A DNA stretch of 64,000 nucleotides from Panulirus ornatus (lineage: Eukaryota; Arthropoda; Malacostraca; Decapoda; Palinuridae), in assembly GCF_036320965.1 (NCBI RefSeq), contig NC_092225.1, positions 72,205,108 to 72,269,107 of the forward strand. Direction: 5' to 3'. A model generated the notes under the pieces. It had not been told where the DNA came from and did no database searches. It saw only the letters and a program-made list of their open reading frames with translations. Numbering within the stretch: position 1 is the stretch's first letter; every line of letters begins with the position of its first letter. Positions 20,640 through 32,109 of the stretch are shown here, piece after piece. A program made the translations under genes and the position numbers.

Positions 20640-21120
20640 ACCTGACTCCTTCCACACACTATCTCTCTGGAACACCTACCTGCTATCTCAATCTCTCCCA
20701 AGCACCAGCATGCTTCCTCAATCTCTCCCAGGCACCTCCTTCCTCCCTCAATCTCTCTCAGGCACCTCCCTCAATCTCTTCCAGGCACCTCCCTCAATCT
20801 CTCTCAGGCACCTCCCTCAATCTCTCCCAACCACCTTCCTCCTCCCTCAATCTCTCCCAGGCACCTACCTCCTCCCTCAATCTCTCCCAACCACCTTCCT
20901 CCTCCCTCAATCTCTCCCAGGCACCTACCTCCTCCCTCAATCTCTCCCAACCACCTTCCTCCTCCCTCAATCTCTCCCAGGCACCTACCTCCTCCCTCAA
21001 TCTCTCCCAACCACCTTCCTCCTCCCTCAATCTCTCCCAGGCACCTACCTCCTCCCTCAATCTCTCCCAAGCACCTCCATGCTTCCTTAGTCTCCCCCAA
21101 GCACCTACCTCCTTCCTCGC
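20640..21120. repeat. 30-bp minisatellite with a 60-bp higher-order unit
   Basis: Basic unit CCTCAATCTCTCCCARSCAC plus a CTTCCTCCT or CTACCTCCT half. From 20816 to 21060 two alternating halves form a 60-bp unit repeated four times with no visible difference. The 30-bp period leaves long frames open on both strands (LNLSQAPTSS on plus). Confidence 0.93.
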
Positions 21121-21527
21121 GTTACCTTCGTCAGCAGGGAGTGATGCCCTCCACACACCAGTAGCAGCAGCAGCCACAGATGCCACGCTTACCTGAAGGA
21201 GGAGAGAGTCACGTTAATTGTAATTGTTAATTGTTAAATTGTGGTGATGGTGGTGGTGGTAATAATGATGGTGGTGGTTATGGTGATAATGATGGGTTTG
21301 ACGATGATGGTGGTAGTTACAAGGTGACGTTATAGATGAGGGGTACGACGTGCAAACCTCAGCATCAACATTGTACACGTCTCCCCTCACCCATCCCCTG
21401 GGAACAAGCAACGTTCTAGGGAGGAGTTCAGCGTCTCCTGAGCCGGAGTTCTGAGGTGTGTGCTGGAGTGGAAGATACGACGTGTGTTGGTGACGCGCCA
21501 GGGAATGGTTAGTTCCTCCCCCTCCCT

Positions 21528-21530
<3 letters not shown>

Positions 21531-21568
<38 letters not shown>
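21531..21568. repeat. (CA)n microsatellite
   Basis: Pure CA run. Confidence 0.96.
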
Positions 21569-21569
<1 letters not shown>

Positions 21570-21599
21570 GTGGCAACCCTGCCCTCACACCACACAAGG

Positions 21600-22405
21600 C
21601 AGAGCGTCAGATAAGAGCGTCATCACGTCTCGTCAGTCATGCCTCTGGGGGCGGCGGTGTGAGAAGCATCTGAGGTAATGAAGCGGAGGCGGGTCCTAGC
21701 GGGCGGGGACCGATCACACGGCGACCATGGAACGGCCGGGTCTGGCTGGCTGTGGGGCGGCGACTGGCTTTGGGGTGGGAGGATGTTGGATGTCTCTATA
21801 CTACCCCTTGGTCAAGGTGTGGGGTGATGGAGGGATACATGAGGGCGATGAGTGAGGGTGTGCGGGAGGTGGAGTCCACTAGAGGTGAGGGGAGGAGGTT
21901 GTGAGGATGATGGGGTCGTGCTGGGCTGTAGTCGTACTCAAGGGGTTAAATACTCCCACTGAAGGGGTCAAGTCGTCGCACTCAAGAGGTCAAGTCCTCC
22001 TCCAGAAGGGCTTATAGTGGCAGCCCTTAACAGGGGTTCAACTTGTCGTAGTGCAGGAGTTAGGGATGGAGGTAGTACCGTGGGTGGAGAGGTCGAGGGT
22101 CGGGTGGATACCGCAAGGATGGAGTGCCACGGGGGAGGGAGGGAGGGAGGGACAGTGTGGAGGGTATGGGGAGGGAAGCGCAGCGTCACTGGGATTCCAC
22201 CAACGACTTACACGACCCGTCGTGCTCACCACAGATCTGCAATATTACGCCACAATATAAATGGTTTGATTATTCCGATGTTAAAGTGCTTCACTGGCAT
22301 CTCCAATGGAAGAGAATAACTAATTTACTGACGGTTACCTCAATAAATACCTCAATAAAGTGATAAAAGAAAAAATACCACACAGTATTTCCACAATGAG
22401 CCGCA
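21600..22405. other. Unassigned sequence
   Basis: No gene, RTE piece or array recognised. Confidence 0.4.
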
Positions 22406-22410
22406 CATCG

Positions 22411-22453
<43 letters not shown>
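22411..22453. repeat. (CA)n microsatellite
   Basis: Pure CA run. Confidence 0.96.
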
Positions 22454-22455
<2 letters not shown>

Positions 22456-22459
22456 GATA

Positions 22460-23285
22460 TAACCAACAATGTTGAGTGGCGCTGCTAACATGATCATTAC
22501 CCGCAGATGACAGACATCAGCCAAGATGCAGTATACCATCATTAAGTAATTACAGTATTCTTAACTCATTCAATTACTAAAGACAAACTATATTCTACGT
22601 GAATTATGAGCAACAGACATGCCTTTCTGTCTTTCTAAACTACAGCTTACGTCGTTAAAGGAAACTTATTGTAAAGAAGGAAACAATATCAAACTCGACG
22701 TATGGTGTGAACCAAGCGATGACGTCAGGCTCCAACCCCCGGCAGGTCATGCCCACGTCACTGTGTAGTACCGTACCTAGCCACCAGGGGCAGGCAGGGT
22801 CAACACACCCCCGCACCTCACCAGCACCAGACAACAACACGGATCAGGACGCGGTGCCCTCCGACCCCATGATGATATATACCATAGCCTTATACACTAC
22901 TCGTGAGTGAGTGAAGGAGGTGAGTATAGCCAATAATGATACAATGAACGTATCTCGCAGGGTAATTCCCCCCTCAGGGCTGCTGGAGGCAAGAGGAGAG
23001 ACATAATCCCACGATTGACGTTTCAATCTCAGATATAATTACACATCCTAAAACTCCCAAGATCTTCATCCCAGAGGACAAAGACGACAAAGACAGACAG
23101 TTCCACAAATCCCACAGTCACTCAGGCAGACCAGCTCAGTACAGTACACTTACCCTCACAATGAGTGTTGGAGACAGACCTACACAGTACAACGAGTCTT
23201 GTATGTACCAATGACAAAAGCTCTTCCATAATATACGTAAGTAAATTTCCCTCAAGACGTCACCAGTACATAACCATACCAGTTC
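22460..23285. other. Unassigned sequence
   Basis: No gene, RTE piece or array recognised. Confidence 0.4.
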
Positions 23286-23290
23286 AGATT

Positions 23291-23325
<35 letters not shown>
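23291..23325. repeat. (GT)n microsatellite
   Basis: Pure GT run. Confidence 0.96.
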
Positions 23326-23327
<2 letters not shown>

Positions 23328-23560
23328 ATGTCCCCTACATGATACAAGAACAACACACACGTAACCAACTTCACCAGGCACCACACACACCTCAGTTCCC
23401 AGACGTGAGATGAACCGTAGCGTGAGAGCGAGGAAGGGAGGGAGGTAGACGCCCCCATCGGGACACCACCACACTGACTGGATCAAGACCAAGGCATTAT
23501 CTCACTTTAACACGTGGGCTGGAGTGTGCCAGGCATGCTAACACCATGCTGGATATTACC

Positions 23561-23586
23561 ACACACACACACACACACACACACAC
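23561..23586. repeat. (CA)n microsatellite
   Basis: Pure CA run. Confidence 0.93.
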
Positions 23587-23797
23587 TCCTCCCGCCTATC
23601 TTAAATACCTGGACAACCTCCCATGTTATATTTATATCACTCATGATTAAAGTGATGACCCCCGTCTATAAATTATTCTGTACTCCTAGGGTTAGCAATA
23701 ACTGCATTTCTTGACAGAATCCCCGAATCATAGAAGATATATCCTAAATATAAGAGCATTATATAGAAGACGATCTCTATATGAGCAAGTCTCAAGG

Positions 23798-23799
<2 letters not shown>

Positions 23800-23871
<72 letters not shown>
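23800..23871. repeat. (TA)n microsatellite
   Basis: Abuts the tail of LINE copy 4. Confidence 0.97.
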
Positions 23872-23875
<4 letters not shown>

Positions 23876-24565
23876 TTGCTTTGTCGCTGTCTCCCGCGTT
23901 TGCGAGGTAGCGCAAGGAAACAGACGAAAGAAATGGCCCAACCCACCCCCATACACATGTATATACATACACGTCCACACACGCAAATATACATACCTAC
24001 ACAGCTTTCCATGGTTTACCCCAGACTCTTCACATGCCCTGATTCAATCCACTGACAGCACGTCAACCCCGGTATACCACATCGATCCAATTCACTCTAT
24101 TCCTTGCACGCCTTTCACCCTCCTGCATGTTCAGGCCCCGATCACACAAAATCTTTTTCACTCCATCTTTCCACCTCCAATTTGGTCTCCCACTTCTCCT
24201 CGTTCCCTCCACCTCCGACACATATATCCTCTTGGTCAATCTTTCCTCACTCATTCTCTCCATGTGACCAAACCATTTCAAAACACCCTCTTCTGCTCTC
24301 TCAACCACGCTCTTTTTATTTCCACACATCTCTCTCACCCTTACGTTACTTACTCGATCAAACCACCTCACACCACACATTGTCCTCAAACATCTCATTT
24401 CCAGCACATCCATCCTCCTGCGCACAACTCCATCCATAGCCCACGCCTCGCAACCATACAACATTGTTGGAACCACTATTCCTTCGAACATACCCATTTT
24501 TGCTTTCCGAGATAATGTTCTCGACTTCCACACATTCTTCAAGGCTCCCAGAATTTTCGCCCCTG
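23872..24565 (-). mobile_element. RTE LINE family A, copy 4, 5'-truncated
   Basis: Minus strand: last 167 codons of the RTE frame (24565-24063) from AKILGALKNVWKSRTLS to NWIDVVYRG and stop at 24063-24065, followed by the family A 3' UTR and tail motif (23885-23915). The coding part is uninterrupted and near-identical to copy 3, so insertion looks recent. Its 5' truncation point lies directly against a 27-bp tandem array. Confidence 0.88.
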
Positions 24566-24869
24566 AGAACACATTTGTAATACAGGGAGCTGAGGACACA
24601 TTTGTAATACAGGGAGCTGAGGACACATCTGTAATACAGGTAACTGAGGACACATCTGTAATACAGGTAACTGAGGACACATCTGTAATACAGGTAACTG
24701 AGGACACATCTGTAATACAGGGAGCTGAGGACACATCTGTAATACAGGTAACTGAGGACACATCTGTAATATAGGGAGCTGAGGACACATCTGTAATACA
24801 GGTAACTGAGGACACATCTGTAATACAGGGAGCTGAGGACACATCTGTAATACAGGTAACTGAGGACAT
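24063..24869 (-). pseudogene. Chimeric frame: 9-residue repeats fused to the RTE C-terminus
   Basis: A 268-codon frame starts MSSVTCITDV at 24869, runs through eleven to twelve copies of a 9-residue unit (SSVTCITDV or SSAPCITDV) encoded by the 27-bp array, and enters the RTE frame at AKILGALKNV in phase. The RTE part is the C-terminal region only (GCEAWAMDGVVRRRMDVLEMR, VRWFDRVSNVRVREMC, RSGRPNWRWKDGVKKIL). No reverse transcriptase motif remains. The in-phase join is probably chance (one in three); nothing indicates that it is expressed. Confidence 0.35.
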
Positions 24870-24870
24870 C
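24566..24870. repeat. 27-bp minisatellite, about 11 units
   Basis: Units ACACATCTGTAATACAGG followed by TAACTGAGG or GAGCTGAGG. Starts exactly at the 5' end of LINE copy 4. Confidence 0.95.
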
Positions 24871-24929
24871 TCTTTTGAAGTTTTTCACTACGGGAAGATG
24901 AAGACAAGAGAGGACATGACACAACATAC

Positions 24930-25275
24930 GTCATATGACCAGTTCTCCTTATTTTTCATTCCTTTACTCGTCGAAGCTTCGTCCCTGCCACAGCTCTGTA
25001 CCAGTCGTAATCTACGGCATCTCTCTTAACCCTCAAGAGTGAAAAACGGACACAAACAAGTGTTGGCATCAACACCCCGACACGTTACGTGGCCTGTAAC
25101 ACGTCCTGTTACATCTTCGAGCGAGAGACGTGTATGTGTGACGTAAACCATCATGGCTGACATGGTTCACTGGGTGGTTTATTGTGGCGGTGGTCTGTGG
25201 CCTCACTGACGCTGGTCATGCACGGGGAAGGTTGAGGGAGCACCAGGAACTACAGCTGGTTGTATGTGAGCAGCC
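24930..25275. other. Unassigned sequence
   Basis: No gene or mobile element recognised. Confidence 0.4.
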
Positions 25276-25277
25276 CA

Positions 25278-25990
25278 GCTCTGACCTGACCCAGCTCTGA
25301 CCTGACCCTTGGGATGGCCCAGCTCTGACCTGACCCTTGGGATGGCCCAGCTCTGACCTGACCTTTGGGATGGCCCAGCTCTGACCTGACCCTATTGATG
25401 GACCAGCTCCGACCTGACCCTATGGATAGACCAGCTCTGACCTGACCCTTGGGATGGCCCAGCTCTGACCTGACCCTTTCGATGGCCCAGCTCTGACCTG
25501 ACCCTATGGATAGACCAGCTCTGACCTGACCCTTTCGATGGCCCAGCTCTGACCTGACCCTATGGATAGACCAGCTCTGACCTGACCCTATGGATAGACC
25601 AGCTTTGACCTGACCCTATGGATAGACCAGCTCTGACCTGACCCTATGGATAGACCAGCTCTGACCTGACCCTATGGATAGACCAGCTCTAACCTGACCC
25701 TATGGATAGACCAGCTCTGACCTGACCCTTTCGATGGCCCAGCTCTGACCTGACCCTATGGATAGACCAGCTCTGACCTGACCCTATGGATAGACCAGCT
25801 CTGACCTGACCCTATGGATAGACCAGCTCTGACCTGACCCTATAGACAGCCAAGCTCTGACCTGATCCTATAGACAGCCAAGCTCTGACCTGACCCTTGG
25901 GATGGCCCAGCTCTGACCTCACCCTATGGATAGACCAGCTCTGACCTGACCCTATGGATAGACCAGCTCTGACCTGACCCCATGGACAGC
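25278..25990. repeat. 28-bp minisatellite, about 25 units
   Basis: Units carry CCAGCTCTGACCTGACCC and end in TATGGATAGA, TTGGGATGGC or TTTCGATGGC. The TATGGATAGA variant is concentrated in the middle, showing local expansion of one variant. Confidence 0.95.
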
Positions 25991-26017
25991 CCTACACTGA
26001 CCTGACCATGTAAACGA

Positions 26018-26600
26018 TGTCGACTGTTTACCATGACAGTTATAATTAATATATCTTACTACTATGATCTTGCAGTTCCACTGTTTATCCTAACGAGGGT
26101 CATTGACCCCACTGTTTACATAATGAGGTGGTAAACGACCAGTGTTTATATAGGGTTGTAAGCTGTCTTTGCTTACATCTAAAGGGTAGCATAGAGTCAT
26201 TGTTTACACTCAAGAGGCTACTTACTCTGGTGTTTACACAAGAGGGCTAGCATATTACCATTGTTTACACTCAAGGGGGCTACAAACTCCGCTGTTTACA
26301 CTAGAGGGTTAGCATACTTCCACTGTTTACACTCAGAGGGTTAAGTACTTCGCTGTTTACACTAAAGTATCAGCAAACTGCCACTGTTTACACTCTGAGG
26401 GTCACATACTTCGTTTTTTTCACACAAGAGGATTAGCAAACTGCCACTGTTTACACTCAAGTGGGTCAGCATACTACCACATCATACCACAGGTAGTAGC
26501 ATACCACCGGGTCACACTTTAAGAGGATGCACTCTGCCATTGTTTACACTAGACGGCTAGAACTGTGCTGCTGTTTACATGTACGAACTACGACTGTTTA
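26018..26600. repeat. Degenerate about 45-bp repeat rich in TGTTTAC
   Basis: CACTGTTTACACTCAAGAGG and similar phrases recur with variable spacing. At least a dozen exact TGTTTAC heptamers are present. Units are diverged, so the array is older than its neighbours. Confidence 0.8.
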
Positions 26601-26752
26601 CATCCACGGAGTTACAACCCCCCACTCGATCTACTAGATTCAAGAATCGTCACATTCAACAGTTTACACAGAGGGTATTGGCACACCGCATGGTCTACAC
26701 CGAACACTTCAATATCATACAATTCGCAATCATGTGGCCACATACCTGCATT

Positions 26753-26754
<2 letters not shown>

Positions 26755-26804
<50 letters not shown>
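26755..26804. repeat. (CA)n microsatellite
   Basis: Pure CA run. Confidence 0.96.
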
Positions 26805-26806
<2 letters not shown>

Positions 26807-27160
26807 GTATGCAAAATCCTTAAATTATCGGGTGGACGTAATCCCCCACTTACGGCATTATAAAAACACCACTTTCTCATCTAACATTTATTCTTTTCTC
26901 TCTCTCTCTCTTACGAGGCCAGATATTGACATTATCTGCAACAGAGACATAACCGCCGTCGGTACATACTGGGTTATGTACGTATATTCACACTGATCAC
27001 ATTCAAGACACTGCATTATTCGCCCCACTGTGGACACCCTCTGGGAGACACAAGACCCTTTCTGCTTGCACTGAAGGAGGCCAGAAAAGGCCACTGTTTA
27101 CATAAGGGGGGGGGGGGGGGGGAGCAGTCCTGTACCCAACAGCACTCAGGCGACCCAGGG

Positions 27161-27164
<4 letters not shown>

Positions 27165-27231
<67 letters not shown>
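27165..27231. repeat. (CT)n microsatellite
   Basis: Pure CT run, preceded by a G-run at 27106-27123. Confidence 0.97.
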
Positions 27232-27233
<2 letters not shown>

Positions 27234-27519
27234 ACACAAAGGAGCAATTCAAGATCCTATTCAAACCGGCACAAAACCCTCCACCGATCGTCTGTTTAGC
27301 CGCAATTTAAAGGCCCCGGCCCCATTACAGGCCCCGGGCTGAGGGAGGAAGGGAGGGGGTCCGTCCAGTGGGAGATCAGGATATGAACATGGGCCGCCCG
27401 CCATATTGGAAGGTGTAATTAGGTACTTGAGACACAACCGAAGGATCACAAGCGTTTTAGGTAATGGGTCATTATTACTGTTCGTACCCCCCCCCCCCCC
27501 CCGATCACCATTACCACCA

Positions 27520-28115
27520 TCAAAATCATCATCAACGTGCTATCAACATCATCATCAGCCTACTATCACCATCATCATCAGCCTACCATCCCCATCATCA
27601 TCATCGTGCCATCATCATCATCATCGTGCCATCATCATCATCATCGTGCCATCATCATCATCATCGTGCCATCATCATCATCATCGTGCCATCATCATCA
27701 TCATCGTGCCATCATCATCATCATCGTGCCATCATCATCATCATCAACGTACCATCACCATCATCATCATCATCGTGCCATCATCATCATCATCAACGTA
27801 CCATCACCATCATCATCATCATCGTGCCATCATCATCATCATCAACGTACCATCACCATCATCATCATCATCGTGCCATCATCATCATCATCAACGTACC
27901 ATCACCATCATCATCATCATCGTGCCATCATCATCATCATCAACGTACCATCACCATCATCATCATCATCGTGCCATCATCATCATCACCAACGTACCAT
28001 CACCATCATCATCATCATCGTGCCATCATCATCATCATCAACGTACCATCACCATCATCATCATCATCGTGCCATCATCATCATCACCAACGTACCATCA
28101 CCATCACCACCGTGT
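27520..28115. repeat. ATC-rich array with 20- and 50-bp-scale units
   Basis: 27600-27745 consists of units GTGCCATCATCATCATCATC; from 27745 to 28095 a longer unit alternates CATCATCAACGTACCATCAC with the GTGCC unit, about six to seven times. Unit lengths are multiples of three, which explains the long open frames in all three phases. Confidence 0.95.
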
Positions 28116-28257
28116 GTGGAGCGCCACGTCGCCCCTGACCCCCTGCCTGCCTGAGAAACCTTCCCAAAGCTACAACCCTACCTTGTGGCACAGTACTTTA
28201 TGAACACCCTAACCTAACAACCACTTAAATGTTAACAACAACAACTACCTCTAATGG

Positions 28258-28258
<1 letters not shown>

Positions 28259-28337
<79 letters not shown>
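28259..28337. repeat. (GA)n microsatellite
   Basis: Pure GA run. Confidence 0.97.
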
Positions 28338-28339
<2 letters not shown>

Positions 28340-28407
28340 CTTGCTTCGTTCATCAACCTGAGGGGCGACCACCGCACGGGCGATGATGACGTGAGGAGAA
28401 CAGCAGG

Positions 28408-28492
28408 CAAGACCACAGTGGTCATCCCGGGGGATGATAATGCTCCAGCAAGACCACTGTGGTCATCCCGGGGGATGATAATGCTCCACAAC
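28408..28492. repeat. About 41-bp tandem repeat, 2 units
   Basis: GTGGTCATCCCGGGGGATGA occurs twice, followed by TAATGCTCCA. Confidence 0.9.
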
Positions 28493-28679
28493 AACCACTC
28501 GCCTGGAGCATGGGATTACATGCTCCTTGTATGGGTTTAGCCTCTGTATTCACTACACATCTGAATTTCAACACGCCTCTTATGTCTGCTGCCTCATACC
28601 CACAATACATCCGTGTGTATCGTCGTAAACAATTCGTCTCACAATATCGAGAACGTATAAAAGAATTCACCAATAAAGC

Positions 28680-28862
28680 CCCCCCCCCACCCCAAATATT
28701 TTCACCTCCCCCCAATATCCAGGGAGCATCTATGAATATCGTAATATACACCCCAGGTTTTCTCCCCCCCCCTATAAACAAAATATTCAGAATACGTCCC
28801 AGGAATATTGCAATAAACACCTCAGGTTTTACCTCCCCCCCCCCAGAATATCTGGGGTGCAT
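28680..28862. repeat. Degenerate C-run/AATAT repeat, about 4 units
   Basis: Units combine a run of 7-10 C with AATATYNNGGG-like phrases about 60 bp apart. Strongly diverged. Confidence 0.55.
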
Positions 28863-29084
28863 CCAATAGTGTCGAGTGAGACGCCTTCCTCTGACCCCCC
28901 CGTATTATGCCCGGCCTCCCTCCCCAGCCCGCCACACAAGCATAACCCCGAAATACCCACGTATTTTTTTTTTCCCTACGACAACAGGAACATGAGGCTC
29001 TACATCCTGGGCTTAAAAATAACCTTCTCCCAATCACTGGGTACAGAATGTCACCCCCCCTAACCCACAGAGAACCAGCGAAGG

Positions 29085-29290
29085 TGCCACAAGAACCGCG
29101 CCAGGACTGGCGTGGCTGTACCAAAAGAACCGCGCCACGACTGCCGTGGCTGTACCACAAGAACCGCGCCAGGACTGGCGTGGCTGCACCACAAGAACCG
29201 CGCCAGGACTGGCGTGGCTGTACCACAAGAACCGCGCCAGGACTGGCGTGGCTGTACCACAAGAACCGCGCCAGGACTGGCGTGGCTGGG
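29085..29290. repeat. 34-bp minisatellite with an internal palindrome, 6 units
   Basis: Units AAGAACCGCGCCAGGACTGG followed by CGTGGCTGTACCAC. Each unit contains CGCCAG-GA-CTGGCG, an inverted repeat with six-base arms (one unit is altered). Confidence 0.93.
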
Positions 29291-29394
29291 GGTAATACAG
29301 CGGACAGGTGGGAGTAAGATACGAGCGGCAGGCATTATGTGGACGGAGGTAACACCGTTCCCCCAGACGTACGTATAAAAATAAAATGCACATG

Positions 29395-29872
29395 GGATGG
29401 GTGAGGGAGGGATAAGATGGTAGAGGAAGGATGGGACGGGGAATGGAAGGATGGGACGTGAGAAGGACGGATGGGATAGGGGGAAGAAAGGATGGGATAG
29501 AGGAAGGAGGGATGGGACGTGGGAAGGAAGGATGGGATAGGGGGGAAGAAAGGATGGGATAGGGGGAAGAAAGGATGGGACGTGGGAAGGAAGGATGGGA
29601 TAGGGGGGAAGAAAGGATGGAATAGAGGAAGGAAGGATGGGATAGGGGGGAAGAAAGGATGGGACGTGGAAAGGAAGGATGGGATAGGGGGGAAGAAAGG
29701 ATGGGACGTGGAAAGGAAGGATGGGATAGGGGGGAAGAAAGGATGGGATAGAGGAAGGAAGGATGGGACGTGGGAAGGAAGGATGGGATAGGGGGGAAGA
29801 AAGGATGGGATAGGGGGAAGAAAGGATGGGATAGAGGAAGGAAGGATGGGACGAAGGGAAGGAAGCCAAAAC
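29395..29872. repeat. GA-rich minisatellite, 18-36 bp units
   Basis: GGAAGGATGGGA followed by TAGGGGG or CGTGGG repeats throughout with shuffled order. Confidence 0.92.
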
Positions 29873-29879
29873 GAACAGT

Positions 29880-30240
29880 GATAACTTGGGGTGAATAATT
29901 AGATCCCTGGAAAACGTCATTAAAGATCCCCAAAATCTTCCTGCATGACCCCAGGCTGGGCGCCGTGTGACGGTAGGATCATCATACCCTGACCACCGGA
30001 TCTGATTCATCGTCACACGTTTCACCTTCTACACTTACAACACCTCAAGCTATGAACGAGACCTCATCACTTAACATTGATGTAGGGACCATCCTGTGCG
30101 TTGTGAAGCAGGACTGATGGCCGGAGTGTGAGTCTGACACACGTCAACTAGTCATCACAAACTACGATAAACATAAGGACCAAAACACGACACAACGAGA
30201 TGCACTCCATCACGAGTTATTACCCTTGAAAACAAAATAC
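29880..30240. other. Unassigned sequence
   Basis: No gene or repeat recognised. Confidence 0.4.
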
Positions 30241-30248
30241 AAAATACA

Positions 30249-30296
30249 TCCTTGCTCTACCTTGCAAACGATGGAAACGGTGATCAAATATCGGGG
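30249..30296 (+). mobile_element. Solo RTE family B-type tail
   Basis: CTTGCTCTACCTTGCAAACG then ATGGAAACGGTGATCAAATAT resembles the family B tail (compare the complement of 60685-60725). No other RTE sequence is attached. Confidence 0.5.
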
Positions 30297-30806
30297 GAAA
30301 AAATATATGTATGATATACTGCAAACACCCGAGCAAGGAGCTTAGTGTATAGGAAAATCTACCCGAACACGACGAAGCTATTGAGGCCATGAAAGTAGAG
30401 CGGTCTAAAATAAGCAGATGATCCAGGTGGCTTCTGGTAACACTGGAAGATCCAGACACAAATGGACGAAACGTGTCAGGCCGAAGACGTGGGCGACTCC
30501 GAACAAGGAGATCCAACACTGAGGGAACTGCTGATAAAAAAAACCTTGAAGGTACAAATAGTTAGGACGCTTCTACAAACAAAAGCCAACTCCAGATACA
30601 AGGATGATAACACGACACAGCCTCATAGATACTCGACCAAGCTGGGGAAAAAAATAACCCTACAATAAAATGACAAACAAAATGCTCAGTAAAACCATAT
30701 CCTTATATAACCGCAGATAAATACAGAGCAAAACGGGACTACACGCACGACGGAACCAAAGCATAACATTTCTAAATGTTGCCAGAGTGCTACAAACAGA
30801 CCTAGG

Positions 30807-30809
<3 letters not shown>

Positions 30810-30860
<51 letters not shown>

Positions 30861-30870
30861 TAATAATAAT
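30810..30870. repeat. (TAA)n microsatellite
   Basis: About 19 TAA units with one TGA interruption. Confidence 0.96.
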
Positions 30871-30934
30871 CCATGTTATGCTGCATACAAATCATTTCTA
30901 AAATAATAGTTTCTTATATATATATATATATGGT

Positions 30935-31350
30935 GCAAAATACATAACCCAATCGTGTGCATCTCGGAGACATGGAAAGCGTAGAGTGTGAGGCAAGAAT
31001 TCAGAAATCAATTACAGCCGTTAAGGTGTCTGTACACCTGAACCTCGAAGGTGGAGAGGCTCCAGGAGGAGGAGGGAGGACAGAAGGATGAGAACTCCAC
31101 AACATTTTTGTTAGAGATGAAGGATCACAACGGTCAATCCTCGTGTGGCTGTTCTCCGCGCATAAACCATGGGAAGCAACTCCCGCCACTCGCGTGACGC
31201 GGCTCCACATCTTAGTGGCTGGGACACACGCATACACGTCATGACACATCCCGAAATGTGGCTCCAGCATCCCTCCACTCAAGAGCTTTAAACATGTACG
31301 TACAGACGAGAGCAAGTGACCAAGTCTCACTAACCCACATGGTAATAGCA
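30935..31350. other. Unassigned sequence
   Basis: No gene or repeat recognised apart from a short TA run at 30917-30932 just upstream. Confidence 0.4.
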
Positions 31351-31357
31351 TAGGAAA

Positions 31358-31358
31358 A

Positions 31359-31395
<37 letters not shown>
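31358..31395. repeat. (CA)n microsatellite
   Basis: Pure CA run. Confidence 0.95.
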
Positions 31396-31399
31396 CGTC

Positions 31400-31925
31400 A
31401 TATGTGGAGTTAAATGAACCAGTTAAGACCAATGTACTCCACTAACACTAAGGCAGGATCCAGTATTGGTAGTGCCCACATTACACACAGCGATCCCGTG
31501 GACACCCACCAGGCTCAGAACATTACGACAGACCACGGTGGTCTGTGCTCGCCACAAATGAAGACCCTCAGTGGCGTTAACACCAACAACAACAAATCAG
31601 AAAGACCAAAGTGCTGTACACAGACTTACGTTCTGGGGTAAACTAGAGGACAAGATGGGAAGTCAAATCTCAGGGAAAACCGAGCCAGCCAGACGGTCAG
31701 CCATGAGACATCCCTTTCCACCCGTGTCCCAGACGAGTCAGTTCCCTCAGCACGTAAGGGGACACTCGCGATCCCGTCGTGTTCAGGGCGAATTTGCCAG
31801 CCGTCTGTCGGGGGTAAGACACGTCCCCCCGCCCAGCCCAGCCCCTGCCGCCCACTGCTGGGTCACGTTAGCAAAATGTGTGGCGCAGTTCTCCTGCTGT
31901 TAACACCACATGAAGTGCAACATCT
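31400..31925. other. Unassigned sequence
   Basis: Two short open frames (31414-31641 and 31571-31903) have no recognisable motif. Confidence 0.35.
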
Positions 31926-31929
31926 CTTT

Positions 31930-32105
31930 ATAGTACGTCCTGAGGTGTTGAGAATCTCCATACATCGCGTCCTGAGATGTGAGAAATCTCCATGCATCGC
32001 GTCCTCAGGTGTGAGAAATCTCTGTACATCGCGTCCTCAGGTGTGAGAAATCTCCATACATCGCGTCCTGAGGTGTTAAGAGGTCTCTCTACATCACGTC
32101 ATGGA
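31930..32105. repeat. About 33-bp minisatellite, 5 units
   Basis: Units share CATCGCGTCCTSAGGTGT followed by GAGAAATCTC. Confidence 0.88.
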
Positions 32106-32109
32106 GAGA

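Noticed and set aside
20546..21196. A 216-codon LNLSQAP repeat protein
   Set aside because: Produced by the 30-bp array; the minus strand is equally open and there is no non-repeat domain.
27406..28203. A 265-codon His/Ser/Ile-rich frame
   Set aside because: It is the translation of an ATC-based tandem array with unit lengths divisible by three; other phases are open as well.
29395..29872. G-quadruplex array in GGATGGGATAGGGGG repeats
   Set aside because: G-runs are often only two long between longer ones and loops vary; possible, but I could not support it without a folding calculation.
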